NCBI GenBank assembly: GCA_910587445.1
Contig: CAJULE010000001.1
Coordinates: 169,655-233,654 of the forward strand
Direction: 5' to 3'
Length of the DNA: 64,000 nt
Source of the DNA: an uncultured Christensenellaceae bacterium
Lineage (GTDB): Bacteria; Bacillota; Clostridia; Christensenellales; Pumilibacteraceae
The position numbers were made by a program, and so were the translations under genes. Below are positions 9,098 through 16,860 of the stretch, piece after piece; position 1 is the first letter of the stretch; each line of letters starts with the position of its first letter. The notes under the pieces are model-generated. The model was not told the DNA's origin. It saw only the letters and a program-made list of their open reading frames with translations, and did no database searches.

Positions 9098-10962
9098 GTT
9101 AAGCCTCCTTTTTCCGTCGGAAAAAATATCGAAATTTCTGTTCCCGAGCCTATTGCGCTTTTTATAAAAACTTCTGCGTTCGACAGGCGCAAAAGCCGTT
9201 CTTTCGCATTGCGAATTCCTATGCCGCCGCACTTTTCGTCGGTGGCGAAGCCGATGCCGTTGTCGGAAATTTTTACGAGTATGCCTCTTTCCGTTCGTTT
9301 GCTCGACAGAGTAATGTGTCCATCCTCGACGGTTTCGGTTTCGGCGTATTTCACGGCATTTTCGACAAACGGTTGAAGAGAAAGCATGGGAACTTCGAAC
9401 GCTGTTTCTTCGAGATCGATCAGAAGTGTCAGAGCGCCATCCGCTCTGAGATTTTGGAGTTCGAAATACCTTAGCACGTTTTGTACTTCTTCGTCGAACG
9501 GAACGAGTTCTTTGCCGCCCGAAGCGTCTAAGCCGGCGCGCAGACAGTGAGCGAAGTTTTCGAGCGCCATGTCGCCCGCCGCTATGTTTTTTCGGTATTG
9601 AGCCTGAACGGCGTTCAGCGAATTGAACACAAAATGCGGCTTTATCTGCAAAAGCAGAGCTTTTTGTTTTGTCGCTTCGAGCTCGGCTTCAAGTACCTTT
9701 ATTCGCAAGAGCTTGTTGCGTTTTTCGTTCAGTTGCATGACGGTGAGCGCTACTTGCGCCGTAATGGGGACGAGAAGCAAAAGTGTGAAAATGTACTCCG
9801 TGCCGAATGCGAGCAGTCCCGCGCCGTCTATGACTTCGAGTGTCAAAATACAGACGGTCATGAGATAGACGAGAGAACAGACGATTTTTAGCGGCGTGCG
9901 CAGTTTGGAGCTCAAAAGCGGATACAGGGTTGCAATCGAGGCAAAGAGGAATATGAGAGCGGGAACGATGGCGTAGCAAGTCCCGTATAAAACAGCATAG
10001 GCGGCGAGAGAGCTCGCCCAAACGCAACCGATAGCCAAAGCAAGCGGAGACTTTATTTTGCCGCTTAGGGACAGGATTCGCAAAGTATAGACGGCGACGG
10101 TAAGCGCTCCCGTCAAAAGGGCGGGAAGCCACGCCGCGCCGTAGCCGTACAGACCCAAGGCTTTCGTTACGTCCTTGCTGAAAAGAAAGTGTAAAAATAG
10201 CATTCCTATGAGTATGGGAGCAGTAATGTCGCCGTCGTATTTGCGAAACGCGAGCGTTACGGCGACAGATGCGAGAAAGAGCCCGAAAGTGAGTCCGAGC
10301 GCGACGACGACCGAGCGCTCCAAAACTGTCCAATATAAGCCGGGGCGCATGGCGGAGCTGAGACAGGGCGCGTGCGAGAGCCCGCCCGAGCGCGTATAGC
10401 CCGTCTCTATGACTACGGTAATGTCGCCGCCGTCGGATACATAAAAGTCAAGCCGCTTTGCCTGTCCCGATACGGAATCCGCTGCGGTTTTTCCTACCGT
10501 GCCGCTTGTAGAACAAAGTTTTCCGTTTACAAAGATGCGCAGAGCTATCGTCGAGTTATCGGAAAAACAAGTGACGATTTCGCCCGCCTTTATGTTTTTG
10601 ACGGTTAGTCTGTAGGACGCAAATCCATCGCGCGGCAGTTTTCTGCCGTCCGTGACTTTGCCCGTCCACTTGCCGGGAACGGAAATACAGCCGTCGGGAA
10701 CGCTTTCGTCGCCGTCGGTAATTATGTGGCGATTGTAGAAAAATTCCCATTCGCCCGAGAGCGTGATTGCGGTATGCCTTCCGTTTCGGTTTACGTCTTT
10801 GTAATCGGTAACCCCTCCTTTTGCGGGCGGCGCGTCTATAAGCGAAGGAAAGTTTAGGTTTACCGAAAACAGCACGACAAGTCCAAAACAGTAAAACGCC
10901 GCCATTGCGACGAAGAGGACGATGTTTTCAAGTGTTCGCTTTTGCTCGGTCGGTTGTTTCAT
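9094..10962 (-). CDS. 7TM-type (7TMR-DISM) sensor histidine kinase, LytS/YesM-like kinase domain
   Basis: A membrane kinase of about 622 residues. After one N-terminal helix comes an extracellular beta-rich domain (SGEWEFFYNRHI ... PGKWT ... GFASYRLTVK) typical of the ligand-binding half of 7TMR-DISM receptors. A block of seven helices follows, then a coiled linker and a His-kinase core with IKPHFVFNSLN (phospho-accepting His), the N-box FVENAVKYAE and the G-boxes SDNGIGF and GGIGIRNAKERL. The ligand is probably a small carbohydrate or similar, by family analogy. I prefer the ATG at 10962 over that at 10980, because the 10980 codon overlaps a -10-like box and no ribosome binding site precedes either. 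Confidence 0.85.
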   Translation of the reverse strand: MKQPTEQKRTLENIVLFVAMAAFYCFGLVVLFSVNLNFPSLIDAPPAKGGVTDYKDVNRNGRHTAITLSGEWEFFYNRHIITDGDESVPDGCISVPGKWTGKVTDGRKLPRDGFASYRLTVKNIKAGEIVTCFSDNSTIALRIFVNGKLCSTSGTVGKTAADSVSGQAKRLDFYVSDGGDITVVIETGYTRSGGLSHAPCLSSAMRPGLYWTVLERSVVVALGLTFGLFLASVAVTLAFRKYDGDITAPILIGMLFLHFLFSKDVTKALGLYGYGAAWLPALLTGALTVAVYTLRILSLSGKIKSPLALAIGCVWASSLAAYAVLYGTCYAIVPALIFLFASIATLYPLLSSKLRTPLKIVCSLVYLMTVCILTLEVIDGAGLLAFGTEYIFTLLLLVPITAQVALTVMQLNEKRNKLLRIKVLEAELEATKQKALLLQIKPHFVFNSLNAVQAQYRKNIAAGDMALENFAHCLRAGLDASGGKELVPFDEEVQNVLRYFELQNLRADGALTLLIDLEETAFEVPMLSLQPFVENAVKYAETETVEDGHITLSSKRTERGILVKISDNGIGFATDEKCGGIGIRNAKERLLRLSNAEVFIKSAIGSGTEISIFFPTEKGGLT

Positions 10963-10970
10963 CACAAAGT

Positions 10971-11000
10971 ATTGTAGCATATTATCGCGCCTCGTAGCAA
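10971..11000 (-). promoter_or_regulatory. Candidate promoter for the kinase/regulator operon, implying a leaderless mRNA
   Basis: On the minus strand TTGCTA (11000-10995), an 18-bp spacer and TACAAT (10976-10971) lie so close to the ATG at 10962 that the start codon would fall at about +1 to +3 of the transcript. Confidence 0.45.
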
Positions 11001-11108
11001 GCGGTTTTCTTATAAGAAATTATCATAAATTTTTTTGAAAAACCCTCTTTTTTGGCGCTTTTTTGGCGCGACGAATGTTACAATGTAAATAAACGTCAAG
11101 GAGGTAGT

Positions 11109-11612
11109 ATGAGAAAATTAGGAGGTTTTTTGGGTAGACTTGCGGTGGCGGCCGTTTATATCGTCATTGCCGCGATGTTGGGAAATGTGGCGACCGTATG
11201 GCTTGTCTTTTTGGGCGCGGGCGTTTTCGTTTCGGCTATTGCGACAAACCTTGCGGAGGACACGAGCGGGGTCGCGCGGATAGTCGTGTTCTGTATCGGA
11301 TCGGGGCTCTTGCTCGTTCCTGCGCTCGTGCGCAACATTATGTTATTTACGGGAGAGGGCGGAATTTTCGACGCGGCGCTTTTCGCGACTTGTTGCGGCT
11401 TGGTGTTCTTTATGTGGCTCGAATGCGGCGAAGCCGACTATGTGCATTTTTATGTGGATCTTATGGTATTTTGGGCGTCGCTTTTGATTTCGTTTGCCGT
11501 TGCGGGAATAGGTAACATACATGCGGCGGCAATACTTATGTTTGTCGTCGGACTTATATTCCTCTTTATACTGCTTATAAAGAGGATAAGAAACGGCTCG
11601 GCGTTCGAGTAA
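11109..11612 (+). CDS. Hypothetical membrane protein, 167 aa
   Basis: Most of the protein is hydrophobic, with about five or six predicted helices (for example LAVAAVYIVIAAMLGNVATV and ILMFVVGLIFLFILLIKRI) and a short charged C-terminus. No family is recognised. The start at 11109 is chosen because it follows AAGGAGG at good spacing; the frame is open upstream but unsupported. An extended -10 box (TGT then TACAAT, 11076-11084) is the likely promoter. The 96-aa gene at 11625 follows after 12 bp, so the two form a small operon closed by a terminator. Confidence 0.6.
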   Translation: MRKLGGFLGRLAVAAVYIVIAAMLGNVATVWLVFLGAGVFVSAIATNLAEDTSGVARIVVFCIGSGLLLVPALVRNIMLFTGEGGIFDAALFATCCGLVFFMWLECGEADYVHFYVDLMVFWASLLISFAVAGIGNIHAAAILMFVVGLIFLFILLIKRIRNGSAFE

Positions 11613-11624
11613 GGAGCACATAGA

Positions 11625-11915
11625 ATGTTCAGAAAGAATAGAAATTATTACGAGAATAAGGACAAACGGGAGAAGGCAAACTACGATGCGCTTACTCCCA
11701 CGCAAAGGCAGATCTACAACTACATAAATTCGGCGCGTTTGGAGCTTGGCGGAGAATATGTCATTATGCAAAGCAACGGACTGTCGATAGACTGTTATGT
11801 GAGTACAGATAAGTTGAAGGTCGAAGTAACGTCCTCGCTTATAGAAAGGGAAATAAAAAGAAGTCTCTTAAGCAAAGGTCTCCCGTGTCCGCCTATTAAC
11901 GTGCATTATGTTTGA
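11625..11915 (+). CDS. Hypothetical small soluble protein, 96 aa
   Basis: A charged protein starting with a basic, Asn/Lys-rich stretch (FRKNRNYYENKDKREK) and continuing with LTPTQRQIYNYINSARLELGG and a mixed alpha/beta-looking tail. No family is recognised. The ribosome binding site is AAGGAG, 9 bp upstream. It is co-transcribed with the membrane protein before it, and a terminator follows 15 bp after its stop codon. Confidence 0.6.
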   Translation: MFRKNRNYYENKDKREKANYDALTPTQRQIYNYINSARLELGGEYVIMQSNGLSIDCYVSTDKLKVEVTSSLIEREIKRSLLSKGLPCPPINVHYV

Positions 11916-11930
11916 AATATTTTTATGCAG

Positions 11931-11964
11931 CCCCTTTTATTTCCCTGAAGATAAGAGGGGTTTT
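11931..11964 (+). terminator. Rho-independent terminator
   Basis: CCCCTTTTAT (11931-11940) pairs with ATAAGAGGGG (11951-11960), one G-T wobble, followed by TTTT. Confidence 0.85.
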
Positions 11965-12051
11965 GAATTTAAAATTCGAGTATATTTCTACCGTGCAAAA
12001 GATTTTTGAACCAAATGGTGGTTTTTCACTCGTTAAAGGTAAAATTAGTGC

Positions 12052-12080
12052 TTGACAACAACAGTCAAAGTGAGTATAAT
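12052..12080 (+). promoter_or_regulatory. Sigma-A type promoter for the GPH transporter
   Basis: Perfect TTGACA (12052-12057) and TATAAT (12075-12080) with 17 bp spacing; the leader to the start codon is about 65 bases. Confidence 0.9.
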
Positions 12081-12149
12081 AAATATAATGCGTAAGGCTG
12101 CGAGAAAAAGGTCTTGCGGACTTCTTAAGATTTTAAAGGAGAAAATGTA

Positions 12150-14285
12150 ATGGAAAACTCAACCCCGACGAAGAAGAAGAAATCTTTCTTCGAAAGTCCG
12201 TTGCTTTCGAGTAAGGTTAAATCCGCAAACGTCAAGATCTTTCCGGAGGGCGGTCTCGGTTTCTTCATAGGACCGACGCTTGCGCTACTCGCAAACTCGA
12301 TACTCGGTCAGTACTTCAATATGTATATGACCAACGTATTGAACATAACCGCATGGGCAAGCACATTCTTCACCTGGCTTCCCGTCATATCGGTCATATT
12401 CGTCGTTGCCGGAAACATAGTAGTCGGCAGACTTATGGATAAGAGTCGGACAAAAGCGGGAAAGGCAAGACCGCTGCTTCTCGTGTCCGTGCCGCTCAGT
12501 ATCCTCGCTCTTTTGATACTTTTCATAATTTCGCCGTTTGCGACGGACACTTTGAATACGAACAGCCAGATGATAGCCCTTGTTTGCATAGCTATAGGCT
12601 ACAATCTTTGGTTCGCTATCGCATATCCGTTCTATTACACATCTCATGCGGCGCTCGTCAATCTTTCGACGAGAAACAGCAAAGGTCGTTCGCTTCTCGC
12701 GACGATATCCAACGCAACTTCGCTTGCCGCGATGGGTCTTTGCTCGATGATACTTCCGTTCTTCCTCTCGTTGTTGTTCGTCTATCAGACCGATCCCGCG
12801 CTTGTGCCGGCAGGCTCGATACCGACGATGGAAAACGGTGTGATAAAGTTCTTTACCGATCCGACGGGCGCAGTCGTATACGACCAGGTCGCTTCGTACA
12901 ATCATTGGAAGATCTTTGTCATAGCTCTCATGATAATAACCGCTCTCGGCGCGCTCATAGAATACTACTTTACGCGTGAGAGAATAACCGAAGAATCGTT
13001 CAACACCCCGCTTGCGTCGACGGAAAAGAAGAAATCCGTGCCCGTAGGCAAACAGGCGAAAGTCTGCTTTAAGGATAAGTTCTGGTGGATAATGATCGCG
13101 TTCTTCTTCCTGTATCAGCTCGGCGGCATGATGAAGAACACCTCGCAGCTTTACTTCTGCCAGGCGATGTTCGACGAAAACGGCGTCTACTCGACGGCGA
13201 TCGGCGGCGGCTTCTCGGGTACGCTCGCCATAGTCGGCGCGATACCTACGGCGATCGGCATGGTCATAGCTTGGCCGCTGTCGAATAAGATAGGCAAGGG
13301 CAAGGCGATACTGTTCGGTGCGATTCTGTCCGTTGCCGGCGGCGCGATAGGCTTCATAGATCCTACGAATTTCTATCTCGTAGTCACGTCGTTCGTCATC
13401 AAGGCGCTCGGCTCGACTCCCGCGATGTATCTGTCGCTTGCGCTCCTTGCCGATATGCTCGACCATCAGGAAGCAATGCACGGTTTCAGAACCGACGGAT
13501 TCACGATGACCATTTACGGCGCGATCATGGCAGGTATGACGGGTATCGCAACAGGTATCCTCAATGCCGTGCTCAGCGCGCTCGATTACAGCGCAACCAA
13601 CGTATCGTCCGAAACCATTCGTGTGGCAATGCCGTGGATATTCATCGGCGGCGAGACGATATGCTACGGCGTGATCGCGATCATATTCATATTCATGGGC
13701 GTAGAGAAGTTCTCGAAGTTCGACCATGCGGCAATCGTCAAGGATCAGCGAGCTAAGGCGCTTGCCGAGGGTGTTGAGTACATTGACCCCGCAGTTAAGC
13801 TCAAGCTCGAGGAAGCGGAAGCCGACGCTCAGGCAGACGAGGCAAGAAAGGAAGAGCTAAGAAAGCGCTGTGCAAAGGCGGGTCTCGATTTCGGGGCGGA
13901 AGAAGCCAAGTATCAGGCAGTCCAAGCCGAAAAGCAGAAGGCTGCGGATGCGAAGAAAGCCGCCGCCGACGCGAAGAAGGCCGAAGCCGAAAAGGCAAAG
14001 CAAGCCAAGTACGACGCGCTGAGCGAGGCGGAAAAAGCCAAGGCGGAAGCGCAGAAGGAGGCTAAAGCCAAGAAGCAAGCCGAGCGCGAAGCCGAGGCTC
14101 TCAAGGCGTTCAATAAGTTGCGTTCGGACAGAAGTCTGACGACGCTCGACGAAAGCGATTTCGAACAGGCTCCGAATGAGACCCCGACGCCTCAAGCTCC
14201 CGAGGCGGTGCAAACCGACGAACCTACAACAGAACAGGATGGAAAGACGGACGAAAGCACGCCCGCGGATTCCGATAACGAATAA
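12150..14285 (+). CDS. GPH-family sugar:cation symporter with a long charged C-terminal tail
   Basis: A 711-residue transporter. The first ~530 residues form about 12 helices of the glycoside-pentoside-hexuronide:cation symporter family (MelB/XynB-like). It shows the family loop GRLMDKSRTKAGKARPLLL after the second helix and a matching loop in the second half. It should import an oligosaccharide or glycoside with Na+ or H+. Family members usually end near 450-500 residues. Here the chain continues for ~175 residues as a Lys/Ala/Glu-rich segment likely to form a long cytoplasmic helix or coiled coil, then a Thr/Pro/Glu-rich acidic end. The start follows AAAGGAG. It is monocistronic between a consensus promoter and a strong terminator, and stands near the GH2 and GH3 genes that could process its cargo. 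Confidence 0.88.
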   Translation: MENSTPTKKKKSFFESPLLSSKVKSANVKIFPEGGLGFFIGPTLALLANSILGQYFNMYMTNVLNITAWASTFFTWLPVISVIFVVAGNIVVGRLMDKSRTKAGKARPLLLVSVPLSILALLILFIISPFATDTLNTNSQMIALVCIAIGYNLWFAIAYPFYYTSHAALVNLSTRNSKGRSLLATISNATSLAAMGLCSMILPFFLSLLFVYQTDPALVPAGSIPTMENGVIKFFTDPTGAVVYDQVASYNHWKIFVIALMIITALGALIEYYFTRERITEESFNTPLASTEKKKSVPVGKQAKVCFKDKFWWIMIAFFFLYQLGGMMKNTSQLYFCQAMFDENGVYSTAIGGGFSGTLAIVGAIPTAIGMVIAWPLSNKIGKGKAILFGAILSVAGGAIGFIDPTNFYLVVTSFVIKALGSTPAMYLSLALLADMLDHQEAMHGFRTDGFTMTIYGAIMAGMTGIATGILNAVLSALDYSATNVSSETIRVAMPWIFIGGETICYGVIAIIFIFMGVEKFSKFDHAAIVKDQRAKALAEGVEYIDPAVKLKLEEAEADAQADEARKEELRKRCAKAGLDFGAEEAKYQAVQAEKQKAADAKKAAADAKKAEAEKAKQAKYDALSEAEKAKAEAQKEAKAKKQAEREAEALKAFNKLRSDRSLTTLDESDFEQAPNETPTPQAPEAVQTDEPTTEQDGKTDESTPADSDNE

Positions 14286-14299
14286 TTGAAATAACTCGG

Positions 14300-14333
14300 C
14301 GAGCCGTGCTGATAAATAGTACGGCTCGTTTTT
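14300..14333 (+). terminator. Rho-independent terminator after the GPH transporter
   Basis: CGAGCCGT (14300-14307) pairs with ACGGCTCG (14321-14328), followed by five T residues. Confidence 0.9.
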
Positions 14334-14336
14334 CTT

Positions 14337-14460
14337 CCCGAGGGCGAATAAGCTGCATCATGACGGCTACGCGCTCCTCGGCTTGCGGTTGCGTACAGGG
14401 AAGTACGCGCCCTTAGTCTCGTCGCCTGTTGCCGCCCTGATTTGCTTCTGCGTCCTCGGG
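14337..14460. repeat. Possible interspersed structured element
   Basis: The gap between the transporter and the alcohol dehydrogenase is GC-rich and bounded by CCCGAGG (14337-14343) and CCTCGGG (14454-14460). It contains an internal hairpin, GCGTAC (14391-14396) with GTACGC (14403-14408). The short direct repeat GGGCGAA occurs at both ends. It has no convincing ORF and no tRNA fold. The remainder up to 14520 is AT-rich and presumably holds the dehydrogenase promoter. Confidence 0.25.
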
Positions 14461-14533
14461 CGAACATAGTAAAAACAAAATAATAATAATTCAATTTTTT
14501 TGACCCGTTTTGAAAAGCGGGAAAGGAGATATT

Positions 14534-15679
14534 ATGAACAGATTTGTACTCAACGAAACAAGCTATCACGGCGCGGGCGCAATCGAAGCGATACCCGCAG
14601 AGATCAAAAAGAGAAAGCTGAAAAAAGTTTTCGTCTGCTCCGATCCCGATCTCGTCAAGTTCAAGGTCACGGACAAGGTGATCAAGGTGCTCGACAATGC
14701 GAAGATTCCGCATACTCTTTACACCGATATCAAAGCCAATCCCACTATAGAAAACGTGCAGACGGGCGTTTTTGCATACAGGAAGAGCGGCGCGGACTGC
14801 ATAGTCGCGATCGGCGGCGGCTCGGCAATGGACACGGCTAAAGCCATAGGCATAATAATAAACAACCCCGAGCACGAGGACGTTCGTTCGCTCGAGGGGG
14901 CGGTGGATACCGCAAATCCGAGCGTGCCCATCATAGCGGTTCCCACGACGGCGGGCACTGCGGCGGAAGTGACTATAAACTACGTCATAACCGACAGGGA
15001 GAAGAACCGCAAGTTCGTCTGCGTCGATCCCCACGACATCCCCGTGGTGGCTATCGTCGATTCCGACATGATGAGCACGATGCCGAAAGGGCTTACCGCT
15101 TCCACGGGCATGGACGCGCTTACGCACGCAATAGAAGGATACATCACGAAGGGCGCATGGGAGCTTTCCGATATGTTCCACTTGAAGGCTATAGAGATAA
15201 TTTCGCGTAGCCTTCGCGGCGCAGTCGAAAACACGAAAGAGGGCAGAGAGGGCATGGCTCTCGGACAGTACGTTGCTGGAATGGGTTTCTCAAACGTCGG
15301 TCTCGGCATAGTTCACTCCATGGCTCACCCTTTGGGCGCACTCTACGACACTCCGCACGGCGTGGCGAATGCGATACTCCTTCCCACGGTCATGGAATAC
15401 AACGCTCCCGCAACGGGTGAAAAATACCGCGAGATAGCGCGCGCAATGGGCGTTAAGGGAGTCGACGACATGAGCGTCGAGCAGTACCGTAAGGCGGCCG
15501 TAGACGCCGTAAAGAAGCTTTCGAAGGACGTCGGTATTCCCGCCGACCTCAAAGCTATCGTCAAAAAGGAAGATATACCCTTCCTTGCGCAGTCCGCAAT
15601 GGACGACGCTTGCCGCCCGGGCAACCCGAAAGACCCTACGCTCGCCGACATAATAGCATTGTACGAAAAACTGATGTAA
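14534..15679 (+). CDS. Iron-containing alcohol dehydrogenase (Fe-ADH family)
   Basis: A 381-residue NAD(P)-dependent oxidoreductase of the group III (iron-activated) alcohol dehydrogenases. It shows the nucleotide-binding GGGSAMDTAKA, the PTTAGTAAEVT motif, and the metal ligands in MDALTHAIEGY (Asp and His four apart), GIVHSMAHP and TPHGVAN. Its length is normal for the family. The start at 14534 follows AAAGGAGAT. It likely reduces an aldehyde such as acetaldehyde, butyraldehyde or lactaldehyde to the alcohol during fermentation; which one cannot be told. It is monocistronic and ends in a bidirectional terminator. Confidence 0.92.
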   Translation: MNRFVLNETSYHGAGAIEAIPAEIKKRKLKKVFVCSDPDLVKFKVTDKVIKVLDNAKIPHTLYTDIKANPTIENVQTGVFAYRKSGADCIVAIGGGSAMDTAKAIGIIINNPEHEDVRSLEGAVDTANPSVPIIAVPTTAGTAAEVTINYVITDREKNRKFVCVDPHDIPVVAIVDSDMMSTMPKGLTASTGMDALTHAIEGYITKGAWELSDMFHLKAIEIISRSLRGAVENTKEGREGMALGQYVAGMGFSNVGLGIVHSMAHPLGALYDTPHGVANAILLPTVMEYNAPATGEKYREIARAMGVKGVDDMSVEQYRKAAVDAVKKLSKDVGIPADLKAIVKKEDIPFLAQSAMDDACRPGNPKDPTLADIIALYEKLM

Positions 15680-15716
15680 GGCGACGTCCGTTTCCGCTTT
15701 GTTTGTGCAATATGAG

Positions 15717-15744
15717 AAAACCCTTTGCGGACGCAAAGGGTTTT
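15717..15744. terminator. Bidirectional terminator between the alcohol dehydrogenase and the DtxR-family regulator
   Basis: AAAACCCTTTGC (15717-15728) pairs perfectly with GCAAAGGGTTTT (15733-15744) around GGAC, so both strands end in a T run. Confidence 0.9.
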
Positions 15745-15765
15745 TGTATATCCGAAAACGAAGTT

Positions 15766-16143
15766 CTAACTTTCCATGAATTTTTTGATTGCATCGACGG
15801 TTTCGTCGCTCAAAATATGTTCTATTTTGCAGCAATCGATTTCGGCGATCTCGGTGCTTACGCCGAGCTTTTTCAAAAAACCGTTCAAAAGCCTGTGCTT
15901 TGCGTATACGCGTTCGGCTTCGGCTCTGCCCTTGTCGGTGAGGAAGATGTCCCCGTAAGGCTCTTTCGTAAGCAGTCCTTTGCCTGCGAGCTCGTTGAGT
16001 CCGTTCGTGGCTGCGGGTTTCGAGACATTCAAAAGCTCGGCAACTTTAGTCACCTTTATCCTCTGTCCGTCGAGAGTGAGGCGAAGCGCCGCTTCGAGAT
16101 AGTCTTCCTCCGATACCGTCAGTTGTCCGCTCTTTACAGTCAT
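15766..16143 (-). CDS. DtxR/MntR-family metal-dependent transcriptional repressor
   Basis: A 125-residue regulator from the ATG at 16143. The N-terminal winged helix (EEDYLEAALRL, VTKVAELLNVSKPAATNGLNEL, GDIFLTDKGRAEAE) is followed by the metal-binding and dimerisation helices (HRLLNGFLKKLGV, CCKIEHILSDETVDAIKKF). It lacks the SH3-like third domain, like the short MntR type. It is divergent from feoAAB, so it is the likely Fe(II)-sensing repressor of that operon. An alternative ATG at 16188 would add 15 residues. A 29-bp tandem duplication covers the start region, repeating CCCGCATGACTGTAAAGAG, so the true start is uncertain. Confidence 0.85.
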   Translation of the reverse strand: MTVKSGQLTVSEEDYLEAALRLTLDGQRIKVTKVAELLNVSKPAATNGLNELAGKGLLTKEPYGDIFLTDKGRAEAERVYAKHRLLNGFLKKLGVSTEIAEIDCCKIEHILSDETVDAIKKFMES

Positions 16144-16281
16144 GCGGGTAATCAACCCCTCTTTACAGTCATGCGGGCGATTCATCATAGCGATACGCCC
16201 GTATAATTATTATATCATATGACGCAAAAAAAAGCTACCGATTTTATTTAAAAAAATTTTAATTTAAATTAACAAATTCGC

Positions 16282-16310
16282 TTGACAAGCGGCATATTTA
16301 TAATTATAAT
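16282..16310 (+). promoter_or_regulatory. Promoter of the feo operon with candidate repressor repeats
   Basis: TTGACA (16282-16287) and TATAAT (16305-16310) have 17 bp spacing. Around and after the -10 box are AT-rich dyads (ATTTATAATTATAAT) and a direct repeat AATGTTAA (16308-16315 and about 16327-16334), plausible contacts for the divergent DtxR-type repressor. Confidence 0.8.
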
Positions 16311-16348
16311 GTTAATCGAAGTTAAAAATGTTAACGGAGGTTACTTAA

Positions 16349-16561
16349 ATGCCTATCACAATTGCGCCGCAGGGCAAAGAGCTTACTGTAAGAAAGATCG
16401 GAGCGGAAGATAAGGTGCGCAAACATCTTATGGAGCTCGGGATCACGGAAGGCGGCAAGCTCACCCTTCTTTCTTCGTCGGGCGGCAACGTCATCGTAAT
16501 AGTCAAAGAGGGCAGGTTGTGCCTCGACAGAAGCGTCGCGGGGAAGATACTCGTCGCTTGA
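16349..16561 (+). CDS. feoA: FeoA-family ferrous iron transport protein A (first copy)
   Basis: A 70-residue SH3-like cytoplasmic protein that supports FeoB. The core KVRKHLMELGITEGGKLTLLSS and the closing segment GRLCLDRSVAGKILV are FeoA hallmarks. The start follows GGAGG. It is first in an operon of two feoA copies, feoB and a FeoB-associated protein, behind an iron-regulator-facing promoter. Tandem feoA genes are common in Clostridia. Confidence 0.93.
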   Translation: MPITIAPQGKELTVRKIGAEDKVRKHLMELGITEGGKLTLLSSSGGNVIVIVKEGRLCLDRSVAGKILVA

Positions 16562-16597
16562 GTATAGCGCGAATAATTCGCGGATAAAGGAGTTTGT

Positions 16598-16822
16598 ATG
16601 TCTAAAACATTGAATGAATTTAAGGTGGGCGAAAGCGGAAAGATAGTTACCGTAAACGGCGAGGGACGTGTGCGTCGCCGGCTGTTCGATATGGGAGTTA
16701 CGCCGGGAGCCGAAGTCACCATGCGTAAAAAAGCTCCGCTCGGAGACCCCATAGAAGTCACCCTTCGCGGTTACGAGCTCACGCTTCGCAAAGACGAAGC
16801 AGCTTTGGTCGAAACAGAGTAA
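16598..16822 (+). CDS. feoA: FeoA-family ferrous iron transport protein A (second copy)
   Basis: A 74-residue SH3-like protein with GEGRVRRRLFDMGVTPGAEVTM and a closing ELTLRKDEAALVE, the canonical FeoA pattern. It is closer to the textbook consensus than the first copy, and the two differ enough to be specialised paralogues rather than a recent duplication. The ribosome binding site is AAAGGAG; feoB follows after 38 bp. Confidence 0.93.
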   Translation: MSKTLNEFKVGESGKIVTVNGEGRVRRRLFDMGVTPGAEVTMRKKAPLGDPIEVTLRGYELTLRKDEAALVETE

Positions 16823-16860
16823 ACGAAAAATGCGACTATCCAAAGGAGGTAAGAGGTAGG

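Noticed and set aside
14334..14510. tRNA or other small stable RNA gene
   Set aside because: No cloverleaf, no TTCGA-type T-arm and no CCA end; no tRNA was seen in any other gap either.
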